Notes under the pieces: model-generated | The model's input: the letters and a program-made list of their open reading frames with translations, nothing else | What the model was told of the DNA's origin: nothing | Databases searched by the model: none | Shown here: positions 55,324 through 55,892 of the stretch, in pieces | How the letters are laid out: each line of letters opens with the position of its first letter | Numbering within the stretch: the stretch's first letter is position 1 | Translations under genes and position numbers: made by a program | DNA from: Listeria cornellensis FSL F6-0969 | GTDB lineage: Bacteria; Bacillota; Bacilli; Lactobacillales; Listeriaceae | NCBI RefSeq assembly: GCF_000525855.1 | Contig: NZ_AODE01000047.1 | Coordinates: 1 to 55,892 of the forward strand | DNA: 55,892 bases | Reading direction: 5' to 3'

Positions 55324-55892
55324 ATGAAAAAAGCATTTTTAGTAATCAGCCTTATAATGTCTGTTGTAATGCTTGTATTGAACAGTGGGGACGGGATCGT
55401 AAATGCAGCAGAAGGTGATGTAGGGTACTCAGTCCAAGCCGTGATTCCAGAAAATCAAATAGATAAAGAGAAGACTTACTTTGATTTGCAAATGAAACCA
55501 GGACAACAACAAACCTTAGAGATAATAGTTCAGAATGGCGGAGCAGAAGAAATCGATGTAGCTCCGGTTATCAATTATGCATCAACAAATAAAAGTGGAA
55601 TTATCGACTACTCACAAAAAAGCACAGAAAAGCGCGATAAAAGCTTGAAAACAGCTTTACCAGATATAGCTAAAATAAAAAATGGTGAAGAGATACTTAC
55701 TGTACCAGCAAAGGGTTCTAAGAAAGTAGAAATAGAAGTAACAATGCCAGAAAAAAGCTATGATGGGATTATTTTAGGTGCAGTTCAATTTAAAAAGGTA
55801 GACAAGTCTAATGATGAATCTAAAAATGAAGGAATTTCTATCCAAAATGAATATTCTTACGTAGTAGGTGTTCGTTTATCAGAGACGAAGCA
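55324..55892 (+). CDS. DUF916 (WxL-interacting) protein, 5' part only
   Basis: Open to the window edge; 189 codons visible. Signal peptide (LVISLIMSVVMLVLNSGDG), then the immunoglobulin-like DUF916 domain (FDLQMKPGQQQTLEIIVQNGG, VPAKGSKKVEIEVTMPEKSYDGIILGAVQF). Complete members continue with DUF3324 and a C-terminal membrane helix and hold WxL proteins at the surface. AAGGAGAGG before the ATG fixes the start. Confidence 0.9.
   Translation, partial: MKKAFLVISLIMSVVMLVLNSGDGIVNAAEGDVGYSVQAVIPENQIDKEKTYFDLQMKPGQQQTLEIIVQNGGAEEIDVAPVINYASTNKSGIIDYSQKSTEKRDKSLKTALPDIAKIKNGEEILTVPAKGSKKVEIEVTMPEKSYDGIILGAVQFKKVDKSNDESKNEGISIQNEYSYVVGVRLSETK

Overview
The window looks like chromosomal DNA of a low-GC Gram-positive bacterium. 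Listeriaceae (Listeria in the broad sense, or a close relative) is the most likely source. The pointers are a heme-copper quinol oxidase operon qoxABCD, an LPXTG-anchored GH18 chitinase plus a secreted chitin LPMO, a WxL/DUF916 surface pair, very large Big_6/Big_2 surface proteins, a Crp/PrfA-type and an Mga-type regulator, and small RNAs built like the Listeria LhrC family. No rRNA, tRNA or CRISPR array was seen. The species call is inference from gene content only.

Layout. 0.1-3.0 kb: xylAB behind a xylO-like operator and a strong promoter. 3.1-5.5 kb: cell-wall chitinase. 5.5-8.2 kb: small lipoprotein, SAM methyltransferase, and a divergent WYL regulator / effector-binding-domain pair. 8.3-10.7 kb, minus strand: SatD and DUF3307 genes under a tandem operator, and a chitin LPMO gene. 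11.1-15.3 kb: qoxABCD with a long leader. 15.6-20.7 kb: VanZ-like protein, ArsR plus ABC-2 exporter, LD-carboxypeptidase, a YdeI-type protein and a small unknown protein, with three LhrC-like sRNA genes set between them. 21.0-25.0 kb: a mazEF-type toxin-antitoxin module between duplicated terminator scaffolds, nitric oxide synthase, DUF4064 and DedA proteins. 25.4-29.9 kb: an Mga-like regulator, decayed IS3-family copies and a Crp/Fnr-type regulator. 30.0-39.7 kb: one giant secreted repeat protein of about 3,230 residues. 39.8-52.6 kb: a Wzx/Wzy-type surface polysaccharide locus. 52.8-55.9 kb: a DUF5011 surface protein, a WxL protein and the start of a DUF916 protein.

How the genes work together. 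The polysaccharide locus carries the four activities expected for UDP-di-N-acetylbacillosamine synthesis and its transfer to lipid (4,6-dehydratase, PLP aminotransferase, NeuD/PglD acetyltransferase, PglC-type phosphoglycosyltransferase). It also has a UDP-sugar 6-dehydrogenase with a 4-epimerase, two GT4 transferases, flippase, polymerase, and a Wzz/tyrosine-kinase pair. Repeat-rich surface proteins flank it on both sides, so 30-56 kb reads as one cell-surface region. The chitinase and the LPMO form a chitin-degrading pair, each with a CcpA-box-like sequence upstream.

Quality caveat. At least 17 reading-frame breaks fall exactly at runs of 6-9 A or T, and each is repaired by changing the run by one base. 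They hit qoxB and nearly every long polysaccharide gene alike. Homopolymer miscalling in the assembly is the simplest explanation. Broken genes are therefore listed here as single genes with the break position given.
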